Source: a virus. From it: DNA of 22,645 bases. Position 1 is the first letter of the stretch. Each line of letters starts with the position of its first letter. The notes under the pieces are model-generated. The model did no database searches, was not told where the DNA came from, and saw only the letters and a list, made by a program, of their open reading frames with translations. Shown here one piece after another: positions 1 through 5,918 of the stretch. The position numbers and the translations under genes were made by a program. The stretch spans positions 1-22,645 of the IMG/VR virus record IMGVR_UViG_3300006802_000634; one strand, 5' to 3'.

Positions 1-1137
1 ACCATTGAAGTATTTTATATAGTGGTCCATATTGCCGTTTGTTGTTTCACAGAACTGCTCGATATCTTTCCAATGGTCAAGTTGATGAACTTTATTCTTT
101 TCATCATAACCATAGTATCTAACACCATTATCCTCTAATGCTTCAAGTTTAGCAGAGATTGCTTTGGTAACTTCATCACTATCTTTGCCGAACTTTTTAG
201 CAAGGTCTTTGACTGTTCCGAGGGATGGTTTCTTATCAATCAACTTTTCGCGGGTTTCTTCATCTAAGTCACTTAGTGAAAAGTTATTCTCTGGTGCGTA
301 TCCGCCGCCCTTGATACCTTTTACCATTTCATGCTCTAATAGTTTGATGATATATGGGTGATATTTTGGCTTTGGTTTCTCGTTTGCTCTACCCTTCATT
401 TCTCCAAGATAACCATTCTTATCAATGATGAATGTAAGGTGAGGACGGTATAATCCGTTTGGTAGTTTTGTTCTTAGGGATAGGATGGTTGTGCCGTCAT
501 AGTCTCTCCAACCAACATTACCACAGTGCCCCATAGCATTTGCTTCATCACTGCACCCGCCTCGTGGTAGATGCCACCAAGCAAGGTTCTCGTTGAACTT
601 GATGATAGGTTTATCGCCTTCCTGTGGCTCAAGTGTGCCTTCTCGTTCTTCTTTCCATTCGTTTTCATAGTCGTTGAATACATTGACTAACTCTTGGAAT
701 GTTTCATTGCCGAATGTATGTTGTTGGATTTTTGGGATTGGTAGAGAAAGTGAGTGTTCAAGCTGTGAACGCAAGAAGTTGATTTGCGGTACAGCCGCAT
801 TTGGTTTCATTTTCTTACGGGTTTTCTGGCTTTCTTTTTGTAGAGCGTCAAGAATAGGCTTTATTTGTTCACTCTTCTTTGCAGCGTCAGCGGCTGTTGG
901 ACCGGACGCTTGTAACTGTGCCTTGTTGATCATTAGGTCAATAATAGAAAGTTTCACATAGCGAAGGAACCATACTATTCTATCATTCTTTTGTAGGGTT
1001 CGCTTTGCCCAAGAAATATTTGGATTGGTCATGGCCCGAATATCATCGTCGTTACCCATTTCCTGACCGATCTTTCTTAGACCGTCAAACATAGCCTCAT
1101 AGTTCTGTGCTTCAAGTAAAAACTCTTTTGCTCTCAT
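1..1137 (-). CDS. PcfJ-like phage protein with capsid-targeting-like N-terminus (partial, C-terminus off left edge)
   Basis: The frame is open from an ATG at 1137 to the window edge (379 codons), so the C-terminus is missing. A Shine-Dalgarno AGAGGA lies about 7 nt upstream of the ATG. Residues 1-9 (MRAKEFLLE, then A) resemble T4 internal-protein propeptides such as MKTYQEFIAE, ending in an LxE site of the kind cut by the T4 gp21 prohead protease. The middle (about residues 190-260) has a Cys-x-x-Glu-Ala stretch, MGHCGN (202-207), ILSLR, a PHLTF strand, a GEMKGRAN segment and YHPYI. I associate this order with PcfJ-like proteins found in phages and mobile elements, whose biochemical function is unknown. 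The rest is helical and charged. I infer a protein that may be packaged in the head. The PcfJ resemblance is by motif memory only. Confidence 0.6.
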   Translation of the reverse strand, partial: MRAKEFLLEAQNYEAMFDGLRKIGQEMGNDDDIRAMTNPNISWAKRTLQKNDRIVWFLRYVKLSIIDLMINKAQLQASGPTAADAAKKSEQIKPILDALQKESQKTRKKMKPNAAVPQINFLRSQLEHSLSLPIPKIQQHTFGNETFQELVNVFNDYENEWKEEREGTLEPQEGDKPIIKFNENLAWWHLPRGGCSDEANAMGHCGNVGWRDYDGTTILSLRTKLPNGLYRPHLTFIIDKNGYLGEMKGRANEKPKPKYHPYIIKLLEHEMVKGIKGGGYAPENNFSLSDLDEETREKLIDKKPSLGTVKDLAKKFGKDSDEVTKAISAKLEALEDNGVRYYGYDEKNKVHQLDHWKDIEQFCETTNGNMDHYIKYFNG

Positions 1138-1226
1138 AAAAAAATCCTCTGCTGTATTTAGCGGAGGATGAAAGTTTGTTACGAAAGGAACTTGGTGGGT
1201 CTATTTGGCGACCAACCCTATTTTAT

Positions 1227-1234
1227 GATAAATA
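1227..1234 (+). promoter_or_regulatory. T4-late-like promoter box upstream of the GIY-YIG gene
   Basis: GATAAATA matches 7 of 8 positions of the T4 late box TATAAATA. It lies 62 nt before the start codon of the only plus-strand gene. No convincing sigma70 -35/-10 pair is visible on this strand, so a late promoter is the best candidate. An 8-nt AT-rich match can occur by chance. Confidence 0.35.
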
Positions 1235-1239
1235 AAAGT

Positions 1240-1291
1240 GTAAGCCACGATACTGGTAATATCTGCTTACCCTATAACTGACAAGGAGTTA
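1240..1291 (+). promoter_or_regulatory. Structured leader of the homing endonuclease mRNA, SD in a hairpin loop
   Basis: Two inverted repeats are visible. GTAAGC at 1240-1245 pairs with GCTTAC at 1265-1270, and the loop contains a further CCA/TGG pairing. TAACT at 1275-1279 pairs with AGTTA at 1287-1291, enclosing GACAAGG. The second hairpin holds most of the Shine-Dalgarno AAGGAG (1283-1288, 8 nt before the ATG) in its loop and stem, so it could limit translation. In T4, homing endonuclease genes such as I-TevI are silenced early by SD-sequestering hairpins. The 5-bp stem here is weak, so the effect may be modest. Confidence 0.4.
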
Positions 1292-1296
1292 CAGCA

Positions 1297-1734
1297 ATGT
1301 ACTATTATACTATTTATAGAACCATAAATCAAGTCAATGGAAAGTCGTATATCGGCATGCATAAAACTAAAAATCCTAACGATTACTATCTCGGGAGTGG
1401 CATACATTTGAAAAAAGCCATAGAGAAGTATGGCAAAGAAAACTTCAAAAAAGAAATATTATACATTTTTGACACCAATGATGAAATGGTTGCGATGGAA
1501 AAGAAGATAGTAACCGAAGAATACATTTCTGATAGAAATAACTATAATGCTAAAGTCGGGGGAAGAGGCGGTTTTTCTCGTGAGAACGCTCTGAAAGGTA
1601 ATGCAGCAGCACACGCAGTCGGCGCACATATTAAAGGTGCGATGAAGGCGAGTGAGACATCCTGCTTCAAAAACAAGGTTTTCGCCAGTGAATGTGCAAA
1701 GAAGTCGTGGGCTAAAAGACGTAACAAAGAATGA
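1297..1734 (+). CDS. GIY-YIG homing endonuclease (Seg-like)
   Basis: A 145-aa protein that would nick or cut DNA to drive its own spread. The GIY-YIG core is residues 1-75: TIY at 5-7, YIG at 18-20, followed by MHKT where I-TevI has its catalytic Arg region. Next come YLGSG, an AIEKYGKENF helix, and the likely metal-binding Glu68 in AMEKKIV. These are typical of free-standing phage endonucleases of the T4 Seg type. The tail from about residue 88 (GGRGG, repeated ALKGN- and ASE-type segments, basic C-terminus) looks like a modular DNA-binding region related to NUMOD repeats. It is the only plus-strand gene in the window and ends 3 nt from the stop of the convergent esterase gene. SD AAGGAG is 8 nt upstream. 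It is free-standing: there is no sign of an interrupted gene around it. Confidence 0.88.
   Translation: MYYYTIYRTINQVNGKSYIGMHKTKNPNDYYLGSGIHLKKAIEKYGKENFKKEILYIFDTNDEMVAMEKKIVTEEYISDRNNYNAKVGGRGGFSRENALKGNAAAHAVGAHIKGAMKASETSCFKNKVFASECAKKSWAKRRNKE
1304..1332 (-). promoter_or_regulatory. Leftward sigma70-type promoter inside the 5' end of the GIY-YIG gene
   Basis: On the minus strand, TTGATT (1332-1327), a 17-nt spacer and TATAAT (1309-1304) form a good sigma70 promoter, followed by AGTA as in other promoters here. A perfect T4 late box TATAAATA (1318-1311) lies within the spacer. Transcription would cross the endonuclease leader in antisense and reach the partial gene starting at 1137. The same 15-nt string actattatactattt occurs in the dam promoter at 4276-4290. 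Confidence 0.55.
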
Positions 1735-1737
1735 CCT

Positions 1738-2334
1738 TTATCCGTGTATGCTGTTGATTGCCTCGTCAATGAAATCCAATACTTCTTCTTTATGTTCACT
1801 GAAACGATGGTCAGCATCGCCAATAACCTTGACATCAGCACGACCTTTGTAGTAGTTTACAGTCGGTTCTGGATCAATGATGTCATCTTTGCCGCCAACC
1901 AAGACACTGATTGGCAACCCATGGCGGTCTTCGTCTACCCGAAATGCCCTGTAAGCACTGATATGGTCTTCGGTAATAACGATATCTTCGCCACCAACGA
2001 AACTCTTATTGGCACCCAACCGTTCTTTCAATCGTGGTTCAGCGTCCAACACAGGGTTCAGCATAATCAAACCTGATACTGGACGAACCTCTGGTTTGAT
2101 ATAGTTTGCCAACCAACGAGCAAGAAAACCACCAAACGAAATACCAACGATATACAGTGGTTCCAAAGGACTTTTGTTGATTAGTGACCGCAGTTCAGCA
2201 GACAGTTTGAACGGGTTTGTTACATCATACGTTGGAGTGTATACCCGTTGTTCAGTGCCGAAATGTTCACGGATCATACGACAAGTAGAACTCTTGTCAC
2301 CAGATGAACCAAATCCGTGCAATGCGATAATCAT
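1738..2334 (-). CDS. Alpha/beta hydrolase, YqiA/UPF0227-like esterase
   Basis: A 198-aa serine hydrolase, expected to cleave small esters in the cytoplasm; the natural substrate is unknown. The N-terminal strand and oxyanion loop are IIALHGFGSSGDK (2-14). The nucleophile elbow is GISFGG (64-69) with Ser66. The acid is probably Asp150 or Asp151 in GGKDDIID, and the catalytic His is His176 in DADHRF. The size and the short GFxSSxxS N-terminal loop fit the YqiA/YcfP (UPF0227) group rather than larger lipases. It is the last gene of the small-gene operon starting at 3340, and its ATG overlaps the stop of the 57-aa gene (ATGA), implying coupled translation. No signal peptide is seen, so a lysis lipase is unlikely. 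Confidence 0.8.
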   Translation of the reverse strand: MIIALHGFGSSGDKSSTCRMIREHFGTEQRVYTPTYDVTNPFKLSAELRSLINKSPLEPLYIVGISFGGFLARWLANYIKPEVRPVSGLIMLNPVLDAEPRLKERLGANKSFVGGEDIVITEDHISAYRAFRVDEDRHGLPISVLVGGKDDIIDPEPTVNYYKGRADVKVIGDADHRFSEHKEEVLDFIDEAINSIHG

Positions 2335-2504
2335 TTCACTGCTACCACTTCAAAGTCTTCCAGATTCACGCCGGTAAGTTTAGAACCAATGCTCTTGGAA
2401 TGTTTGTATGGTTTGGCTTCATACCATTGACCGAGAATATCCATCGGGGATACAAGCTCAATCGTGTAAAGCAAGCCATTATTTTTTGAACGAAAAATAG
2501 TCAT
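2331..2504 (-). CDS. Small protein of 57 aa, unknown
   Basis: I do not recognise it. It runs from an ATG at 2504 to a TGA at 2333-2331, with ATGA overlaps at both ends, which strongly supports its reality. It begins MTIFRSKNNGLLYTIELVS and continues with WYEAKPYKHSKSIGSKLTG and an acidic NLEDFEVVAV end. The pattern suggests a compact beta-rich fold. The strand-rich start and a Tyr-x-His-Ser-Lys segment are reminiscent of small phage proteins adapting to nucleotides or larger partners, but no function can be given. Confidence 0.75.
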   Translation of the reverse strand: MTIFRSKNNGLLYTIELVSPMDILGQWYEAKPYKHSKSIGSKLTGVNLEDFEVVAVK

Positions 2505-2689
2505 TTCTTATACCTCAATACAACTTTCATTTCACCCGCATCCGTGATTTCCAAGGATGCTTTACGATTGCCGTGAACCACTTTCAGCGTTTCTAAGAAA
2601 CCTTTGACGCCTTCATCTTTAGTTTCAAAGTATGCGGCAGTAAGGGCACGGCGGATGGTTCCAACAGTCAAGTTAGGTTCATACATCAC
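2501..2689 (-). CDS. Small protein of 62 aa, unknown
   Basis: It reads MMYEPNLTVGTIRRALTAA at the start, with a helix around residues 10-36 and C-terminal strands with basic ends (VVLRYKK). It shares ATGA overlaps with the 71-aa gene upstream and the 57-aa gene downstream, so the operon structure supports it as a real gene. No family is recognised. Early phage genes of this size often encode host-takeover factors, but that is only context. Confidence 0.7.
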   Translation of the reverse strand: MMYEPNLTVGTIRRALTAAYFETKDEGVKGFLETLKVVHGNRKASLEITDAGEMKVVLRYKK

Positions 2690-2901
2690 AGTTTCTCCGC
2701 ACGAAAGTCATAGAGGTCAAACATACCGAAATCGTGTGCTTCGGACTTGGCTTTCATAATGCCGAACTCCGGCGAACCACGCCAAGTGAAAAGAGCGATT
2801 TCAGTACCAGTACCAGTTTTCGCATAGATACCATAGCGGGGAACATCTTCGCTACGCATACGGGCCAGTTCTTCACGCATCTTCGTAAAAGCTTCGCTCA
2901 T
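2686..2901 (-). CDS. Small protein of 71 aa, unknown
   Basis: The N-terminal 18 residues form a charged helix (MSEAFTKMREELARMRSE). A beta-rich part follows, with YGIYAKTG, ALFTWRGSPEF and a final DLYDFRAEKL. It is the third gene of the operon driven from 3372-3399. Its start overlaps the stop of the RMF-like gene by one base (TAATG) and its end overlaps the next start (ATGA). No recognised domain. Confidence 0.7.
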   Translation of the reverse strand: MSEAFTKMREELARMRSEDVPRYGIYAKTGTGTEIALFTWRGSPEFGIMKAKSEAHDFGMFDLYDFRAEKL

Positions 2902-3056
2902 TATTCACTCTCCATTCTTTCAAGGCGTTCTTTTTCGCCAGCAGTGTAACCATTGTGATAAAATGAATGCTGACCATCTTTACACGGACGGCCTTCAAGA
3001 CCATCTACGAAACCGTCAATCATAGCGGCTTCTGCTTCAAAAGTCAAATCAACCAT
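2901..3056 (-). CDS. RMF-like 51-aa protein
   Basis: The start ATG at 3056 overlaps the upstream stop (TAATG), and the stop TAA at 2903-2901 overlaps the next ATG in the same way. The spacing AAMIDGFVDGLEGRPCKD, then an aromatic patch SFYHNGYTAGEKE, matches the general pattern of ribosome modulation factor and CrpP-like proteins: a helix with G-x3-G-x2-G, a Pro-Cys turn, then an aromatic/Gly-x3-G helix. In bacteria RMF dimerises and inactivates ribosomes. In phages, proteins with this pattern are common and unassigned. The similarity is short, so the role is tentative. Confidence 0.6.
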   Translation of the reverse strand: MVDLTFEAEAAMIDGFVDGLEGRPCKDGQHSFYHNGYTAGEKERLERMESE

Positions 3057-3340
3057 TATTCAGCACCTTCCAGAACAGTTACACGCTCGTCGTATTCCAT
3101 CATTGAAACTTCCATCGGGACGAAGACTTCTTCACCAAGGCGTGAATATTCATCCAGTTCAACTTCTTCACCGGAGAAAACTTCACGGGTAACTTTGATG
3201 GTGTAGGCTTTGTAGCCCTCGCCGACGATACCAGCATCCGTGATGATGCCTTCAATGAAGCACTCGCCACGATCAGGCATAGGCTCGAAGTCGTAGGCTT
3301 TGATTTTAGAACCGATTGCGATACCTTCAAATTTCAACAT
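3056..3340 (-). CDS. Conserved-looking phage protein of 94 aa, unknown
   Basis: This is the first gene of the operon behind the promoter at 3372-3399, with SD GGAG 9 nt before the ATG. The protein is acidic and beta-rich: GSKIKAYDFEPMPDRGECFIEG at its start region (residues 11-32 in part), a VTREVFSGEEVEL loop, and FVPMEVSMMEYDERV near the end. The opening xIKAYDFEPMPxRxxCFIEG pattern is, from memory, shared by small proteins of marine T4-like phages, and it suggests an SH3-like or OB-like barrel. No function is known to me. Confidence 0.7.
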   Translation of the reverse strand: MLKFEGIAIGSKIKAYDFEPMPDRGECFIEGIITDAGIVGEGYKAYTIKVTREVFSGEEVELDEYSRLGEEVFVPMEVSMMEYDERVTVLEGAE

Positions 3341-3371
3341 TGTGTAACTCCATCTATCAACTTATATATAG

Positions 3372-3399
3372 AGTATACCACAAAATGAGAGTTTGTCAA
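3372..3399 (-). promoter_or_regulatory. Sigma70-type promoter for the 3340-1738 operon
   Basis: TTGACA (3399-3394), 16-nt spacer, TATACT (3377-3372). The start codon is about 30 nt downstream of the -10. The stop of dam (3406-3404) lies 4 nt upstream of the -35. Confidence 0.8.
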
Positions 3400-3403
3400 G
3401 CGT

Positions 3404-4273
3404 TTATTCAAAGAAATCTTCAAAATTAATGATATTTTTTGATGGATTGAAAAGAAGAATCTCTAAGGCTTTCTTCGCTTCAAATCCTTCTTCGGTTTTC
3501 TTGCGCCGACCAGCAGTGTAAGTGATATCAAATGTCTTCATCATGGCGTTGCGGTTGTCAAAAAAACCATCGCCAGCGTCACGATTACACAACCAAACAT
3601 CTTTGTTTTTCTCAACAATATCGATAACTTTCTCAAGTTCACTATCTGGAAATGCTTGGTTATAATCAGCGAAACTATCTCTGTATGGTGGATCGTAGAA
3701 TGTGAAATCGGATACTGGAACGGCAGACCAATCTCCGCAGGTTATCACTACATTCTTATTGGTTAGTATTGTATGCCACGTTTCCAACACATCAAGATCA
3801 TACACAGAATCTTTTTGGTTCAACAGACCGCAAGGTGTTCCATAACGGTTATTGGTATTCTGGTTGATTTGCCAGATACCATTAAATCCTGTCTTCATCA
3901 GAAAGTATAGGGTTGCCGCTTCTTCCGGCATAGACCATTTCTGATAATGGTATGCGTGTTCGTTACGAAGACCGTAGTAGTATTTCTTGCGGTCTTCTTT
4001 GGATAGCGGAATGTACTTTTCTTGATACCTATCCAGAGTTTTCTTGAACAGATCATAGTCGTTCTTTATAGCCAGATAGATATTGATAAGTGGCTGATTG
4101 ATATCGTTAATGTAACTGGTTGTCGGATTATATTTCTCCATAACGTGAAGAAACATAGCGCCACCACCAAAGAACGGTTCGGAATATGTTTTAGCAGTTT
4201 CGGGGAAGTAAGGCTGGTAGTTTTTCAACATCTTGTTCTTACCACCAGCCCAAATGTATAACGGTTTAGTCAT
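3404..4273 (-). CDS. dam: DNA adenine methylase, Dam family (D12 class)
   Basis: A 289-aa N6-adenine methyltransferase that transfers a methyl group from SAM to adenine, by family probably in GATC. The alpha-group order is clear: WAGGK (8-12), the SAM loop EPFFGGGA (32-39), an NDIN acidic motif (56-59), the KTGFNG...RYGTPCG segment (127-149) typical of Dam, and catalytic DPPY (194-197). The length is close to E. coli Dam (278 aa) and T4 Dam (259 aa). It follows a putative nuclease gene and has its own promoter, whose -10 ends only 5 nt before the ATG, with no SD at normal distance, suggesting a leaderless mRNA. Methylation could protect phage DNA from host or self nucleases. The target site is inferred from the family, not shown. 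Confidence 0.93.
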   Translation of the reverse strand: MTKPLYIWAGGKNKMLKNYQPYFPETAKTYSEPFFGGGAMFLHVMEKYNPTTSYINDINQPLINIYLAIKNDYDLFKKTLDRYQEKYIPLSKEDRKKYYYGLRNEHAYHYQKWSMPEEAATLYFLMKTGFNGIWQINQNTNNRYGTPCGLLNQKDSVYDLDVLETWHTILTNKNVVITCGDWSAVPVSDFTFYDPPYRDSFADYNQAFPDSELEKVIDIVEKNKDVWLCNRDAGDGFFDNRNAMMKTFDITYTAGRRKKTEEGFEAKKALEILLFNPSKNIINFEDFFE

Positions 4274-4278
4274 ATACT

Positions 4279-4307
4279 ATTATACTATTTTCCTTTTTAT
4301 GTTGCAA
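4279..4307 (-). promoter_or_regulatory. Sigma70-type promoter of dam, apparently leaderless
   Basis: TTGCAA (4307-4302), 17-nt spacer, TATAAT (4284-4279), then AGTAT and the dam ATG at 4273. Transcription starting about 7 nt after the -10 would begin at or within one or two bases of the start codon. The only SD-like string (AAGGA) lies in the promoter spacer, too far upstream and outside the transcript. Confidence 0.65.
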
Positions 4308-4308
4308 C

Positions 4309-5172
4309 TTAAATCACAACATTGACATAACCATCTGCGATAGCTTGTGTATCACGCCCACGGCGCATCACAGGGCTAAACTTCAAGTTAAGATCGTCAA
4401 CATCATCAACATTAGCGATATTAACAACAATACGCTTGTCACCGTTGATATACATAATGTTGTTCCAACCGTCTACCTCTTTGTACTCACGCAAGGCAAA
4501 CTTGCCAAGTGCAGTGTTGAAAGCGATAGGATCAGAATAGACTTTTTCAACTTCGTCAGAAAGCGATTCAACATCACAGCCGACATACAGTTCTTTGAAG
4601 TAGTCACGATACTTGGAAGGATCGGTAACAGAAGCAATATGTTCTTCAAAAAGCTTATGGCTACGCTTACCAGGAACAGTGCCGTTCCAATACTTGGCGT
4701 TAAGGCGATCAATAAGACCCTTTTCAGTCTCACCAGTTTTCACAGGCTTGAGGCTTGCGCCGTCTTTTTTGATTTCAACCTTTTTGTTATCGTCGCCAAA
4801 CTCCCCATCGGAAGTGTTGGAAAAACGATAGTTAGAAAGAATAAGAGGCAATGCAAGTTCGCCAGCCCCAACACCTTTGCCGTTGTTACTCAACAGAATG
4901 CCAAACAGCTTCATGAAAATCGTATCCGTTTTCAGCACAGGGCTGATCAGATCATCGATCTTGCAACGAAAGTTTGTGTTGAGTATATCACTATCGGTGA
5001 GGTTACTGTCATCTTCAAGTATTGCGATTGTTTTCTCTGCACTGCCATAGCCAAGTGCTTCGAAGTAGATAAGATAAGCCTTGAAATCACTCACAAAACG
5101 ATCTGCGGCAACGTGACCGCAGATACCTCGTTTGATAAGTAGTTCATCGGCTCTGTTTAAAAGTTCTTTCAT
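4309..5172 (-). CDS. Putative PD-(D/E)XK-like nuclease next to dam
   Basis: A 287-aa protein with SD GAGGAG upstream. The central region has GVGAGELALPL (Glu105), then GEFGDDNKK (Asp127/128) and VEIKKDGASLKPV (Glu133-x-Lys135). An upstream Glu, an Asp about five or six residues before an E-x-K, and a following Ala-Ser-rich strand is the arrangement of PD-(D/E)XK nucleases. MutH and Sau3AI, which act at GATC, have a comparable D-x6-E-x-K. The flanking helical regions (1-95, 150-287) are not recognised. Because the next gene is a Dam-type methylase, a restriction-modification-like pairing is conceivable. Alternatively it is one of the nuclease-fold proteins of unknown role common in T4-like phages. 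The fold call is by motif inspection only. Confidence 0.45.
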   Translation of the reverse strand: MKELLNRADELLIKRGICGHVAADRFVSDFKAYLIYFEALGYGSAEKTIAILEDDSNLTDSDILNTNFRCKIDDLISPVLKTDTIFMKLFGILLSNNGKGVGAGELALPLILSNYRFSNTSDGEFGDDNKKVEIKKDGASLKPVKTGETEKGLIDRLNAKYWNGTVPGKRSHKLFEEHIASVTDPSKYRDYFKELYVGCDVESLSDEVEKVYSDPIAFNTALGKFALREYKEVDGWNNIMYINGDKRIVVNIANVDDVDDLNLKFSPVMRRGRDTQAIADGYVNVVI

Positions 5173-5220
5173 AATGAATCTCCTCTGTTAAGAACCTGAT
5201 GTTTTACCATCATAAGTACT

Positions 5221-5249
5221 ATTATATAGTATTATCTTTTGTATATCAA
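5221..5249 (-). promoter_or_regulatory. Sigma70-type promoter for the nuclease-like gene
   Basis: TTGATA (5249-5244), 17-nt spacer, TATAAT (5226-5221) followed by AGTA. The TGA stop of the 90-aa gene (5248-5246) is embedded in the -35 box. The leader is about 40 nt, with SD GAGGAG. Confidence 0.8.
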
Positions 5250-5518
5250 GTATTTTCTGGTACAAAAATCGGGAACTCTGCGTACCTATTATGTTTGCCT
5301 TTTTCGTTACGAGTCTCACGAAAACCGACATAGGCACCGTTCCAGAGTTTCACAAAGTACTGGACCCCTTCTTCTGGTCCCGGCCAGAGTTTACCGCTGG
5401 AATCAGCAATACGCTCACGAACTTCCTCGTCACCGAAACGGTCACGAGCTTCAATATCACGTTTCTTGTACTTCGGTAGAATAGTCCACCATACGAAATC
5501 TTCACGAAGTGTAGTCAT
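5246..5518 (-). CDS. Small protein of 90 aa, unknown
   Basis: Last gene of the metallopeptidase/VWA operon; its stop overlaps the next promoter's -35. The protein has aromatic-rich strands (DFVWWTILPKY, VQYFVKLWNGAYVGF) around a charged helix (RDRFGDEEVRERI) and ends in hydrophobic FPIFVPENT. No family is recognised. The aromatic and charged mix fits a small cytoplasmic alpha/beta protein. No signal peptide or membrane segment is seen. Confidence 0.65.
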   Translation of the reverse strand: MTTLREDFVWWTILPKYKKRDIEARDRFGDEEVRERIADSSGKLWPGPEEGVQYFVKLWNGAYVGFRETRNEKGKHNRYAEFPIFVPENT

Positions 5519-5530
5519 AGTTCTGTTTCC

Positions 5531-5770
5531 TTACCTTGCAGTTTCAAGTTCAAATTTAGCTTCGTCTTTAGTCAAACCTTTTTCACATAACATATTGAAA
5601 GCATCGTTTTTCTCAATATGATCAGGACTAGAATAAGCAGCGTATTTTTCCAAGATGTACAGTATTTCATCAACTTCTTCATCGGTGAACCGACTTACCC
5701 ATTGATATTTTTCAACACCTCCTGGAATCTGCTTCTTTCTATGTCTTTCTCGCCGTTCTTTCCTATCCAT
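5531..5770 (-). CDS. Small charged helical protein of 79 aa
   Basis: The N-terminus is extremely basic (MDRKERRERHRKKQIPGG, residues 1-18) and could bind nucleic acid. The rest is predicted helical and acidic (FTDEEVDEILYILEKYA, then an HIEKNDAF and GLTKDEAKFELE pair of helices resembling a small helix-turn-helix or EF-like arrangement). Its start overlaps the end of the 51-aa gene by 8 nt. Function unknown. Confidence 0.65.
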   Translation of the reverse strand: MDRKERRERHRKKQIPGGVEKYQWVSRFTDEEVDEILYILEKYAAYSSPDHIEKNDAFNMLCEKGLTKDEAKFELETAR

Positions 5771-5918
5771 TTTTCAAGTATTCTTCGAAGTATTTGGCGG
5801 CTTCGATTGTTTTGTGGTTACTCATATTCACAGACAAACCTTTTCCTTCAAAAATCTTTGCAGCAGCACGAAGGGCTTCCGCACGGATTTCGTATTCTTC
5901 CCAATCCTTATCTTCCAT
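5763..5918 (-). CDS. Small protein of 51 aa, unknown
   Basis: An open frame from an ATG at 5918, sharing one base with the upstream stop (TAATG), to a TAG at 5765-5763. It begins MEDKDWEEYEIRAEALRAAA, a strong amphipathic helix, followed by GKGLSVNMSNHK and a second helix EAAKYFEEYLKNG. It looks like a helical hairpin, possibly binding a host protein. Overlaps on both sides support it as a real gene. No known family. Confidence 0.7.
   Translation of the reverse strand: MEDKDWEEYEIRAEALRAAAKIFEGKGLSVNMSNHKTIEAAKYFEEYLKNG

Noticed and set aside
1190-1220. Imperfect inverted repeat (ttggt/accaa and ggtc/gacc) between the left gene and the endonuclease, considered as a terminator
   Set aside because: The stems are mutually exclusive and mismatched and there is no T-run after them.
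1734-1738. Bidirectional terminator between the convergent endonuclease and esterase genes
   Set aside because: Only 3 nt separate the two stops, and no stable hairpin with a T-tract is seen at the ends of either gene.
1542-1841. A minus-strand frame overlapping the GIY-YIG gene and the end of the esterase gene
   Set aside because: Both overlapped genes have clear family motifs; this frame has none.
4345-5142. A 265-codon open frame on the plus strand, antisense to the nuclease-like gene
   Set aside because: No SD, odd composition (rich in Ile, Asn, Thr, Phe), and the minus-strand gene has a promoter, SD and motifs. It is an antisense shadow.
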